In this document: piece after piece, positions 1 through 8,670 of the stretch
Layout: every line of letters begins with the position of its first letter
Numbering within the stretch: position 1 is the first letter of the stretch
Position numbers and translations under genes: made by a program
Notes under the pieces: model-generated
Told to the model about the DNA's origin: nothing
Database searches by the model: none
What the model saw: the letters and a program-made list of their open reading frames with translations, nothing else
Source: UBA1738 sp964388835
GTDB taxonomy: Bacteria > Bacillota > Clostridia > UBA1381
Reading direction: 5' to 3'
Length of the DNA stretch: 41,390 bases
Assembly: GCA_964388835.1 (NCBI GenBank)
Contig: CAYMBZ010000009.1
Location: forward strand, 1 to 41,390

Positions 1-180
1 AAACAATGTTTTTATCACAAAATGCATAAAAACGGGCGATTTGGCAAACCGAAAAGAAGATTATTGTGAAAGTGGGAGAGAATTTATGTAAAAGTTAAAA
101 AAGTGGAAGTTTTTCCAAATTATGGTACTTACTGCCGTGCAACTTATTTGAGCTATGATGACATTGAGGAGGATGATGAA

Positions 181-1812
181 ATGAAAAAAATTGTATCTTG
201 TCTGATTGCCGTGAATTTAATGCTGCTACCTCTTAACGCGTTTGCGGAATTCAAAAGCGCTTCTTTTGACAGAGACGCCAATGTAATAACGGTTTCGGGA
301 AATGCGGGAGAAAATATGGGTAACAAGCTTGTGTCGGTTGTTCTTAAGAGCGATGGTGACGTAAAGGATATCGAGCTTTTGCGTACAGACGAAAATGCCG
401 ATTTTGAATGGACCTTTAAGATTGCGGATAAGACCGCGGTATACGAAGTATTATATCAAACCCCCAAAACGGATAATGCGGTGAGCACAACAGTACAGAC
501 ATATTCGTCTCAAAAAGTGGGAGAGATTTTAAACGGATTTACTACGGCGGCTACTAAAGATGATATGAGCTTAATTTTTGCGGATGGTTCGGAATATATC
601 GAGATTTTGGGAATTTCGCATGAGCTGATAGGAGAAATTTTGGATTACGATAAATTTTATACAGCCATTGCAGAAAAATCCGCAAGTGTGACTGATGTAA
701 ACAGTGCGGCGAAGCTGATAAATGAAACGGCAATCGTTCAAATATTCAACGAGACACAGGCGGCGCAGATGAGCGAATTGGTTGAAAAGTACAGCGGATT
801 GATAGGAATATCGGCATCGGGGCTGTACGAAAATTATATAGCTTTTAACGAAAGCGAAAAAGCTGATTTTGAAACAAAACTTAAAAATTACACATTTACA
901 TCACTGCAAAGCATTGTTGATGCTTTTGAAATATCCGCACTGCTTACTGAAATCCAACATTCGGAATATTACACGGATACACAGCTTATCGTTGAAAAGT
1001 ACAGCGGAAAGCTTTCAATAAATATGACATCATATAACGGATTGTCCGACAAGTTGAAAAAGGATGTTATGAAAGCGATTACGGGAAATAATTCGCTGAA
1101 CACTCAAGAATTTACCGCGGCTTGGGACAATGCGGTGAGAAATGTTATAAACAGCGGTTACGCAGGCAATTATCAAGGCGGTGGAGGGGGCGGCTCTTCA
1201 AGCGGCGGAAGTATGGGAACTATCAAGGTAGAAGTACCGCGGGAGCCGATAAAAAATGTATCCTTTGTTGATATGGATGATGCGATGTGGGCAAAGGAAG
1301 CTGTGGTAAAACTTGCAAATGACGGTGTTGTAAGCGGAAAATCCGAATATCATTTCTGCCCGAACGATAATATCACAAGAGCCGAGTTTGTTAAAATGCT
1401 GATTGGTGCGCTGGGATTTGAAATTAAAACCTCGGAACATCGCTTTGATGATGTGGCACCGGAGAATTGGGCGTATCCGTATATCTGCACGGCGGTTGAA
1501 AACGGAATTGTGTTCGGGTACAGCGAGAGTGAATTCGGCGCCGGCGGCAATATCACGCGCCAGGATATGATTACAATGCTTATTCGTGCATTGAAGCTTA
1601 ATAAGAATATAGGCGCGCGCAGCGAATATGAATTGCCTTTTGATGATACCGTAGAAATAGACGGCTATGCGCTGGATAATGTAAAAACCGCGGTATATTA
1701 CAAATTGGTAAGTGGTATGGGTGACAATTGCTTTAAACCTAAGGCATGCGCAACGCGTGCACAGGCGGCAATGATTATTTACCAAAGTACAAAGGCGAAC
1801 TTCAACAATTGA
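181..1812 (+). CDS. Secreted protein with C-terminal SLH domains
   Basis: A 543-residue exported protein likely held on the cell wall by three C-terminal S-layer homology (SLH) repeats (about residues 358-540; each has the pattern F-x-D-[VM]...W-A...A-V...G-[IV]-[VF]-x-G and a TRAEF-type ending). The start was placed at 181, not at the upstream in-frame codon at 103, because GAGGAGGAT (166-174) is a strong SD sequence and the product then begins with a signal peptide (MKKIVSCLIAVNLMLLPL, ending in NAFA). Between signal and SLH repeats lie about 330 residues I cannot assign. Within them two related stretches of about 90 residues each contain a V-E-K-Y-S-G motif, suggesting an internal duplication. 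A Gly/Ser-rich linker (near residue 340) precedes the SLH region. It is first in a run of co-directional surface and sugar-uptake genes, so a scaffold or anchoring role is plausible but inferred. Confidence 0.85.
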   Translation: MKKIVSCLIAVNLMLLPLNAFAEFKSASFDRDANVITVSGNAGENMGNKLVSVVLKSDGDVKDIELLRTDENADFEWTFKIADKTAVYEVLYQTPKTDNAVSTTVQTYSSQKVGEILNGFTTAATKDDMSLIFADGSEYIEILGISHELIGEILDYDKFYTAIAEKSASVTDVNSAAKLINETAIVQIFNETQAAQMSELVEKYSGLIGISASGLYENYIAFNESEKADFETKLKNYTFTSLQSIVDAFEISALLTEIQHSEYYTDTQLIVEKYSGKLSINMTSYNGLSDKLKKDVMKAITGNNSLNTQEFTAAWDNAVRNVINSGYAGNYQGGGGGGSSSGGSMGTIKVEVPREPIKNVSFVDMDDAMWAKEAVVKLANDGVVSGKSEYHFCPNDNITRAEFVKMLIGALGFEIKTSEHRFDDVAPENWAYPYICTAVENGIVFGYSESEFGAGGNITRQDMITMLIRALKLNKNIGARSEYELPFDDTVEIDGYALDNVKTAVYYKLVSGMGDNCFKPKACATRAQAAMIIYQSTKANFNN

Positions 1813-1835
1813 TTACTTTAAAGGGGTGAATGTTC

Positions 1836-4508
1836 ATGAAAAAAATCTTTGCATTGCTTTTGACTTTGACACTGGCGGGCAACATTATCACAGCCGCGCC
1901 GGTGCTGGCAGAGGGAAGCTTTAAGGATAACGATAATATCGGCGGGTTTATCCGAGCACTTGACATTGTGGATGAAAAATATTTGGAAAATCCGAACAGC
2001 ACAATGAGCAGAGGAGAAATGATAGAGCTGGTTGTTGACTTTATGGATTTGGAAACCATGGCGGAGGCATATTCGGGCAGAATTCAGTTTTACGATATTG
2101 ATGAAAATGATGAATACTGCAAGGATATTTGCTATGCCGCAACACAAGGATTCTGCTACGGTTCGGATGACGGTATGATACACGCATACGAAAACGCAAC
2201 TGTCAAGCAGGCGGTTATAACCTTTGTCAATGCATTGGGACACAGAAGCATGGCAATGACAATGGGCAGTGAAGAAGGATATCTTGAAATTGCCGAGAAA
2301 ACCGGAATATCGGACGGCTTGCGCCGTTCCTTATACAAGGAACTCACAAGAGAGCTTGCGGTTAAGCTTATGTACAACGTTTTGATGTCCAAAGTGTATG
2401 ACATAAATTCCCTATACGAGACAAACGGAGAAGTACATCCGGGATTTGGACTCAAAAAGGATACAAACTATTTGTATGAACGTTTTGAGATTTACGAAAT
2501 TGAGGGAACAGTAACTTCTACGCCGACCGCGTATATTGAAGATGGGGTTACAAAAAAAGGCAGAATCGCAATTGATTCCGAGGTATATACAAATCCGAAT
2601 TCCTACGGAGCGAACCTTTTGGGAAGAAACGTAATTGCGTATATAAAGGACGGAAAGGGCGGAGTAAACGAGACTGTATACATAGGTGAGGCAAGAGACG
2701 TAAAAACTTTAACGGCATTTTCGAGCGACCTATCAACCTATGACAGAACTGCGAGAACATATAAATATTATCCGCATGATGCGAAAAAGATAGAGACCTT
2801 AAAGCTTACCGAGGCTACCGAGTTTATTTATAACGGCAGACCGGTTGACACTTTATCCGCGGATGTGGTAAATCCCGCAGACGGAAAGTTTGTTTTTATC
2901 GATAATGACGATAACGACCTGTATGATTATGTAATAATCGAAAGCTATACAACGATGGTTACGGAAACCGTCGATACCGGAAATATGATTATATTCGATT
3001 CCGTTTCCGGCAAAAAGCTGAGTTACGGTTCGTATGATGACAACATATATATCTTCGATGCGGACGGAAATGCTCTTGAAATTGAGGATATAAACGGCGG
3101 TAACGTGCTGACGGTTATTGAGGGCGGAGATGCTCTTAAGCTGTATGTTTCCGGTGAATCAATGTATGATAAAGTACAGGCATGTAATACGGATGAGGGC
3201 GATGTGTTCCTTAAAATGACGGATGGCATCGAGTACCTTGTGAATAAATATTTTACGCAGAATTTCCCAAACGGACAAAAGGTTGGACAAAACGGAGATT
3301 TTTACCTTGACGTTTTCGGACGTATAACTTATGTGAAGAATTCCATGTACAATAATTTGGGATATGTTCTCAAAATCACACCGACCGACGAGGATGAAGC
3401 GCCGACACAGATTAAAATTTTGAATATTTACGGAAAACTGGAAACCTTAAAGCTTTCCGAAAAGGTCAGAATTGACGGCGTAAAGTGCGATAACTACGGA
3501 CGTGCCGAACTTCAACTCAGCGGCGTTACCAGAGATGACGGCGGGAATGTCACCGTAACGGGACTTAAAAATAACATTATTATATACGAGTTAAACGATA
3601 AGAACGAGATAAAGTCCATAGAAACTGCATATGACTTCAACAATACGACGGGAGCATTGGAAAAGGAACTCAGCAACGGGCAAAAGCTTAACAAAAATGA
3701 TGGCATACATATGTCGTATCAAATTAAGGACCTTACTTATAACGGTCTGAGGAGCTTTGACGGAAAGGGCTTGATGAATTCAAACGCAAAGGTTTTTGTT
3801 GTTCCGGTGAATTCCGCCGGAAAGATAAACCTTGCAAATTCTGAGGTGTTTGATGTGCAAGGCACAGGCTACTTCAAAAAATGGAGCAAATACAGCGGAA
3901 AGCAATACAAGATAAATAAAGACAACGAGGGCGCAGATGTGGTTGTTGTTTTTGAAAATGTTGAAAACAGCACGATGCCGGACATTGCAAATGTAATGTG
4001 TGTAAGCAAGGTAACGGAATTTTTGTCGGATGATGACGAGATAGTAAAGCAATTTACCGGATACGTTCTTGGAAAGGAAGAGACATACGTTACACGCAGC
4101 AACGGCATGGGCGACGGTATTGAAAAGGGCGATATTATAAAATTTGTAATTGATTCAAAACAGAGAATCGGAGCAATAACAAAGGTTTATGATGTAAGTG
4201 CGGGTCAAATGCTTGAAGCCACCAACTCTTTTGCAAATACTTTCCGAGTTTTGATAAGACCGGTATATAAGGTTCGCGGCAATGCTGTAATCACCGCGGA
4301 AAAGGATGAGCTTGCATCGGTTGTAAATGAAAATGATTATGAGGGTTTCTTTATCGATTCGAGTATTCCGATTTATAAAATCGATACCGATATAAGAAAA
4401 GGGGATATATCGGAAATAACAACATATGAGCAAAATCCGAATGCGTATTCAAAATTGTTCCTGTACACAAGCTCGGGAAATGTGAGGATGGCAGTAATCT
4501 ATGATTAA
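1836..4508 (+). CDS. Large secreted protein with N-terminal SLH-like repeats
   Basis: About 890 residues with a signal peptide (MKKIFALLLTLTLAGNIITA, cleavage near VLAEG). Two ATGs lie 6 bases apart (1830 and 1836). The second is chosen because AAGGGGTGA (1821-1829) abuts the first but is well spaced for the second. Residues about 30-190 look like three divergent SLH repeats (TMSRGEMIELVVDFM, then A-T-Q-G-F-C-Y-G-S-D-D-G, then ELTRELAVKLMYNVL). The remaining 700 residues are beta-rich, acidic and without any catalytic motif I recognise. The layout (SLH at the N-terminus, long beta-rich C-terminus) is that of clostridial surface-layer-like proteins. It follows the preceding SLH gene by 23 bases and precedes the isomerase gene by 14, so it is probably co-transcribed with both. 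A structural cell-surface role is an inference. Confidence 0.8.
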   Translation: MKKIFALLLTLTLAGNIITAAPVLAEGSFKDNDNIGGFIRALDIVDEKYLENPNSTMSRGEMIELVVDFMDLETMAEAYSGRIQFYDIDENDEYCKDICYAATQGFCYGSDDGMIHAYENATVKQAVITFVNALGHRSMAMTMGSEEGYLEIAEKTGISDGLRRSLYKELTRELAVKLMYNVLMSKVYDINSLYETNGEVHPGFGLKKDTNYLYERFEIYEIEGTVTSTPTAYIEDGVTKKGRIAIDSEVYTNPNSYGANLLGRNVIAYIKDGKGGVNETVYIGEARDVKTLTAFSSDLSTYDRTARTYKYYPHDAKKIETLKLTEATEFIYNGRPVDTLSADVVNPADGKFVFIDNDDNDLYDYVIIESYTTMVTETVDTGNMIIFDSVSGKKLSYGSYDDNIYIFDADGNALEIEDINGGNVLTVIEGGDALKLYVSGESMYDKVQACNTDEGDVFLKMTDGIEYLVNKYFTQNFPNGQKVGQNGDFYLDVFGRITYVKNSMYNNLGYVLKITPTDEDEAPTQIKILNIYGKLETLKLSEKVRIDGVKCDNYGRAELQLSGVTRDDGGNVTVTGLKNNIIIYELNDKNEIKSIETAYDFNNTTGALEKELSNGQKLNKNDGIHMSYQIKDLTYNGLRSFDGKGLMNSNAKVFVVPVNSAGKINLANSEVFDVQGTGYFKKWSKYSGKQYKINKDNEGADVVVVFENVENSTMPDIANVMCVSKVTEFLSDDDEIVKQFTGYVLGKEETYVTRSNGMGDGIEKGDIIKFVIDSKQRIGAITKVYDVSAGQMLEATNSFANTFRVLIRPVYKVRGNAVITAEKDELASVVNENDYEGFFIDSSIPIYKIDTDIRKGDISEITTYEQNPNAYSKLFLYTSSGNVRMAVIYD

Positions 4509-4522
4509 GGAGAGTGAGTGCT

Positions 4523-5374
4523 GTGAAAATTGGTATTACCGAGTGCAGTTTTTCAAATTTTGGGGAAAAGCGCTATGAAAAAATGCGTGGGTACGGCTTT
4601 CGATGTGCGGATTTTAATATGTCGAATACCGATAGTGAGCTTTACCGCATAAGCGAGGGAGAGTTTGTAAGAATGTTGAAAAATGAGCTTGCTCTTGCAA
4701 AGAACGCGGGAATTGAGATAAATCAGGTTCATGGCCCATGGAGATGGCCACCGCGGGATTCTACGCCGGATGAGCGAAAAGAGCGGATGGAGAAAATGAA
4801 AAAATCGATTTTCGGAACATCTGTTTTAGAATGTGAAGATTGGGTTATTCATCCCATTATGCCGTTTGGTATAAACGATAGAGGAACGGAGAATGAAGCG
4901 AAAACGTGGAAACTGAATGTGGAAGTTATGAAAGAGCTTGTGTATGAGGCAAAGAAGTATGGAGTTACGGTATGCGTTGAAAATATGCCGATGCCGGAGT
5001 TTGCGATTTCATCACCCGAGGAAATATTAAAGCTTACCGAACTTGTGGATGATGAAAGCTTTAAAGTGTGCTTTGATACCGGACATGCCGCAATATGTGT
5101 CGGCGGCGAAATTGGTGACGAGGTTCGGCAGCTGGGTGACAGAATAAGGGTTCTGCACATACATGATAATAACGGCGAGACAGATCTTCACAGAATGCCG
5201 ATGTACGGAATTATCAACTGGCGCGATTTTAACAAAGCACTATCCGATATCGGATACGGCGGAGTATTTTCTCTTGAAGCGGGACCGGCTAAAAAGCTTC
5301 CTTTGGAACTGTTTGAGGATATGGCGGGCTTGATGTACCGCTGTGCGGAAATGATTTCAAATAATTTAATATAA
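4523..5374 (+). CDS. Sugar phosphate isomerase/epimerase family protein (TIM barrel)
   Basis: A 283-residue cytosolic protein of the xylose-isomerase-like TIM-barrel (AP endonuclease 2) superfamily. Members isomerise or epimerise sugars or related polyols using a divalent metal. The expected metal/substrate residues are visible: E153 in C-V-E-N-M-P, D185 and H188 in F-D-T-G-H, H212/H214-D in H-I-H-D-N, and E252 in S-L-E-A-G. The GTG start at 4523 is preferred over the in-frame GTG at 4514 because AAGGAG (4507-4512) lies 10 bases before it and the protein then begins M-K-I-G-I-T-E, a typical first barrel strand. It sits between an SLH gene and a sugar-binding lipoprotein, so it probably processes a sugar imported by this locus. 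The exact substrate cannot be told from sequence. Confidence 0.85.
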   Translation: MKIGITECSFSNFGEKRYEKMRGYGFRCADFNMSNTDSELYRISEGEFVRMLKNELALAKNAGIEINQVHGPWRWPPRDSTPDERKERMEKMKKSIFGTSVLECEDWVIHPIMPFGINDRGTENEAKTWKLNVEVMKELVYEAKKYGVTVCVENMPMPEFAISSPEEILKLTELVDDESFKVCFDTGHAAICVGGEIGDEVRQLGDRIRVLHIHDNNGETDLHRMPMYGIINWRDFNKALSDIGYGGVFSLEAGPAKKLPLELFEDMAGLMYRCAEMISNNLI

Positions 5375-5389
5375 AAAGGAGTGTGCGAT

Positions 5390-6796
5390 ATGAAAAAAAT
5401 GAAGCTAACAAAAATGATGTCAGCATTGCTGGCAGTAGCACTTGCGGCGGGGATGTTCTCCGGTTGTTCGGGTAAGACGAAGGATAAGGATGAATCCGGC
5501 AGAACCGTAATAAGCGTAGGCTCTTGGCCGACACGTGAGGGAACAAGTCTTGACAACATGGTTGCAAAAAAGACAAAGTTTGAAAACGATAATCCGGACG
5601 TTGCGATTAAGCCGGATGAGTGGGCGTTTGACTTAAAGACCTTTTACGCAAAGGCGGCGGGCGGTCAGCTTCCGACTATCTATACCACAAATTATACCGA
5701 AATTGCACAAATTATAAATTCGGGATACAGCTCAGACCTGACGGAGGTGTTATCCGAATACGGCTATGACGGAATGTTTAATCAGCAGGTTCTTGATGTT
5801 GTGTCAAAGGACGGAAAAATTTATGCATTCCCGTTTGCATCATATGCTATGGGATTGGCATTCAATGTTGAACTTATGAAAAAAGCCGGTCTTATGCAGG
5901 CGGACGGAACACCTATGCAGCCTAAGGATTGGGAAGAGGTTCGCGAATATGCTGTAAAGATTAAAGAAAAAACCGGAAAACCGGGATTTTTGTTCCCGAC
6001 AGGAAACCTGGGCGGATGGTTGTTTACCTGCCTTGCATGGTCATACGGTGTTGATTTTATGGAACAGGGTGATGACGGAAAGTGGACGGCTACATTCAAC
6101 AGCCCCGAGTGTACGGAAGCGCTTCAGTGGCTTAAGGACTTGCGCTGGAAGTACAATGTATTGCCGGAAAATGCACTTATTGATTCAACCGAGTTTAACA
6201 AGCTTTTCGGTATAGGCAATGCCGGGATGATGATATCAGCGGGTGATTATCCGAGAAAGGTTGTTCAGTACGGAATGGGTCCTGATGAGTCGGGAATTAT
6301 GGCGATTCCGAAAGGCCCCAAGGCTCATATTACAATGCTCGGCGGTTCGATATACAGTGTAAGTAACAAGGCAACCAAGGACCAGGTAGATGCGGCTATA
6401 CGCTGGATTGAAAGCGGTTATACATACAAGGCAACCGAGGATTACAAGATGACATGGGAAAACAAGATGAAAGAATATAAGGAAAATAATCAGCTGATAG
6501 GAATTAAGGATTTGAGCATTTGGTCAAAGGATGCGGAAGCTCTTAAATGGTATCATCAGCTTATCGACGATAACACAAACTGTAACATCAACCATGTAAG
6601 ACTTTATAACGAGTTTGTGGATAACTGCCCGGCAGAAATACGTACAGAGGAGCCTGTTTGCGCACAGGAGCTTTATCAGGTATTGGGCGGATGTATCGAA
6701 GAAATATTTGTAAACAAGGATGCCGATTGTGCGTCTCTGCTTGCGGCGGCAAATGCGGATTTCCAGACAAACTATCTTGATAATCTGACATACTGA
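5390..6796 (+). CDS. Sugar ABC transporter substrate-binding lipoprotein
   Basis: A 468-residue extracellular solute-binding protein (family 1 type) that would deliver sugars or oligosaccharides to the permeases encoded at 18981-20823. The N-terminus is a lipoprotein signal ending in a lipobox (M-F-S-G-C, Cys about residue 26), so the mature protein is membrane-tethered outside the cell. Recognisable family features include an early strand T-V-I-S-V-G-S-W, the P-F-A-S-Y-A-M-G-L-A-F-N hinge stretch and K-D-W-E-E. AAAAGGA (5374-5380) lies 9 bases before the ATG at 5390, which is preferred over an earlier in-frame GTG at 5381. Unusually, about 12 kb of secreted-enzyme genes separate it from its permeases. 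The substrate is presumed to be an oligosaccharide released by the neighbouring hydrolases. Confidence 0.92.
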   Translation: MKKMKLTKMMSALLAVALAAGMFSGCSGKTKDKDESGRTVISVGSWPTREGTSLDNMVAKKTKFENDNPDVAIKPDEWAFDLKTFYAKAAGGQLPTIYTTNYTEIAQIINSGYSSDLTEVLSEYGYDGMFNQQVLDVVSKDGKIYAFPFASYAMGLAFNVELMKKAGLMQADGTPMQPKDWEEVREYAVKIKEKTGKPGFLFPTGNLGGWLFTCLAWSYGVDFMEQGDDGKWTATFNSPECTEALQWLKDLRWKYNVLPENALIDSTEFNKLFGIGNAGMMISAGDYPRKVVQYGMGPDESGIMAIPKGPKAHITMLGGSIYSVSNKATKDQVDAAIRWIESGYTYKATEDYKMTWENKMKEYKENNQLIGIKDLSIWSKDAEALKWYHQLIDDNTNCNINHVRLYNEFVDNCPAEIRTEEPVCAQELYQVLGGCIEEIFVNKDADCASLLAAANADFQTNYLDNLTY

Positions 6797-6834
6797 TTTT
6801 TAGGTAGGTGCATAAGGCAAAGGAGGGTAACGAA

Positions 6835-8655
6835 GTGAAAAAACTCAGATTTCTATTTATAATGATATGCATTCTTGCGTTAGGAACAAATCTATGCTAT
6901 GCATCTGATTATATAAGCGAATTTTACGGCGAAAAGAATCAAACCGAATTCGAGTTTGCGGTTTTAACGGACGGAAATTATTCGGTCGCCGTTAAAACCG
7001 AAAATACGGTAACCGCAATAAAACTGGACGGTACTCAGCGCACCTTTGATACAAGTGCGGATGGCTACACTCTCAGCGCGGAGATAGGCGAGGGCATACA
7101 CAGCTTATCGTTTGAAACTGCGGATGAAATTTTTTTTGCCGATGAGATAAGGGTATCGGAGATTAAAAACAATAAAGAATATTTCATTTACGCTTACGAA
7201 ACACCTGCATCCAACGATTTTTCCACGGTCGGTGCAAGAGATGAGATGACTGTGGGCGGTAATATTGCCAATGTGTACAACTTTGACGATAAGACGAAGG
7301 ATTTAAATGGAAAATCTGTAAGCTTTAATTTCAGCGTGGAGGATGACGGATTGTATTCCGTTGTATCCTACATCGGCAGAGATGACAACAGATATACAAG
7401 TGCCAACACCACTTATATAGACGGTGTACGCCTTGAGCTTGAGAGCGCCACAACGGATGATATTGTTGGAGATACAACATATATAAGGAAGAAAACATTT
7501 TCAAATATTAACTTGTCTGCGGGCGAGCATACAATGCGAATCGATGCGGTAATGAGAAACAATAATACCGACTTTTCGCTTAAATATGTAATGACAAAAT
7601 TTGAGTATCTCGGAAGCGGCAACAGTGAAGATAAAAAAGGGTTGGCTGAAATTAAAATCCAGGCAGAAAGCTACAACGCGATAAGCCAGGATATATTAAA
7701 TGCGGAGGGCAAGACCATAAACCCGGTAGCGAGCGTTGCCACTGCAGAGGGCGAGGCGGTTGTCAGAGTGAACACAACCGTTGCACCGGATAACGGCGGA
7801 TACAGCTTCAGCTACGACTTAGATGTCCCCAAAACAGGGGTTTACAGCTTTTTCATCCATGGCGGAACATCGACAAGCAGATATATTTCACCCTATGAAT
7901 ACAGCATAAATGACGGAGAGTTCGTATCGGTAAGCGAAAGTTTTACAAGATACAAAAATTCCGAGGTAGAGGGGTATACCGATTTGGCGGGACATCACTA
8001 TCATATGGACGGTGTACGACTTGAAAAGGGTAAGCAGAAGCTTACGATAAGATGCTCAAAGGTGCGTACAAGCGATTCTTCCACATATTATATCTTCCTT
8101 GACAGCATAACCTTTGTTGAAGCGGGCGTTTCGATACCGGATATTGAAAATATCGAGTACGGTGCAGAGGTACAGATAGCTGTTGACTCGGCGCTTCCGG
8201 GGAGAGAGCGGGGCGACCTTTCGGGAATGACAGCCGAATATCGGAATACCGATACCGAGGCTGTAAGCATAAAGGACAGTGTAATGACGGTAAACGGCGG
8301 CGGAGCGGCGGCAATAAGTGCGAAGATTTCGGACGGAACCAAGGTATATGAAGCGGCATTTAACGTAAATACCACCATAAATAACATAGGTGTATGTGAG
8401 ACTAAACAGCTTTCGGACGGAAGCGTGTGTGCTGTGATTAAGAATTACGGACAGGATAAAAAAGGTTTCTGCTGTGTGAAAATACAGAGAGAAGCGGACG
8501 GAAGTGTAAGGTCAATCGAGCTTAAGGATTACACATTATCGGCGGGCGGAACGGTTTTGGCGGCAATCCAAAATGCCGACGGTGCAACCTGTGAAATGTT
8601 CCTGATAACTTCGTCGACAAATTATGCTCCGGTATCTGCTTATCTAAATAAGTAG
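6835..8655 (+). CDS. Secreted multi-module carbohydrate-binding-like protein, no catalytic domain seen
   Basis: 606 residues with a signal peptide (MKKLRFLFIMICILALGTN, ending in CYAS). The GTG at 6835 is preceded by AAAGGAGGG (6819-6827), a very strong SD sequence. After a first beta-sandwich it holds two regions that look like CBM6/CBM35-type jelly-rolls (about 115-260 and 270-430). The second starts with the characteristic I-Q-A-E-S-Y-N strand, and both end in a strand like K-Q-K-L-T-I-R...F-L-D-S-I-T-F. A bacterial Ig-like stretch follows (about 435-520). The last 90 residues resemble the C-terminal ends of the next two proteins (8671-12924 and 12977-15115). No glycoside hydrolase or lyase motif was seen. 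It is probably a substrate-capture protein cooperating with the adjacent hydrolases. Confidence 0.75.
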   Translation: MKKLRFLFIMICILALGTNLCYASDYISEFYGEKNQTEFEFAVLTDGNYSVAVKTENTVTAIKLDGTQRTFDTSADGYTLSAEIGEGIHSLSFETADEIFFADEIRVSEIKNNKEYFIYAYETPASNDFSTVGARDEMTVGGNIANVYNFDDKTKDLNGKSVSFNFSVEDDGLYSVVSYIGRDDNRYTSANTTYIDGVRLELESATTDDIVGDTTYIRKKTFSNINLSAGEHTMRIDAVMRNNNTDFSLKYVMTKFEYLGSGNSEDKKGLAEIKIQAESYNAISQDILNAEGKTINPVASVATAEGEAVVRVNTTVAPDNGGYSFSYDLDVPKTGVYSFFIHGGTSTSRYISPYEYSINDGEFVSVSESFTRYKNSEVEGYTDLAGHHYHMDGVRLEKGKQKLTIRCSKVRTSDSSTYYIFLDSITFVEAGVSIPDIENIEYGAEVQIAVDSALPGRERGDLSGMTAEYRNTDTEAVSIKDSVMTVNGGGAAAISAKISDGTKVYEAAFNVNTTINNIGVCETKQLSDGSVCAVIKNYGQDKKGFCCVKIQREADGSVRSIELKDYTLSAGGTVLAAIQNADGATCEMFLITSSTNYAPVSAYLNK

Positions 8656-8670
8656 GAATGAGGTGGTAGT

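Noticed and set aside
1..180. Promoter or gene remnant at the window start
   Set aside because: Only a small TGGAA/TTCCA hairpin (104-117) and the SD of the first gene are visible; no convincing promoter pair or ORF.
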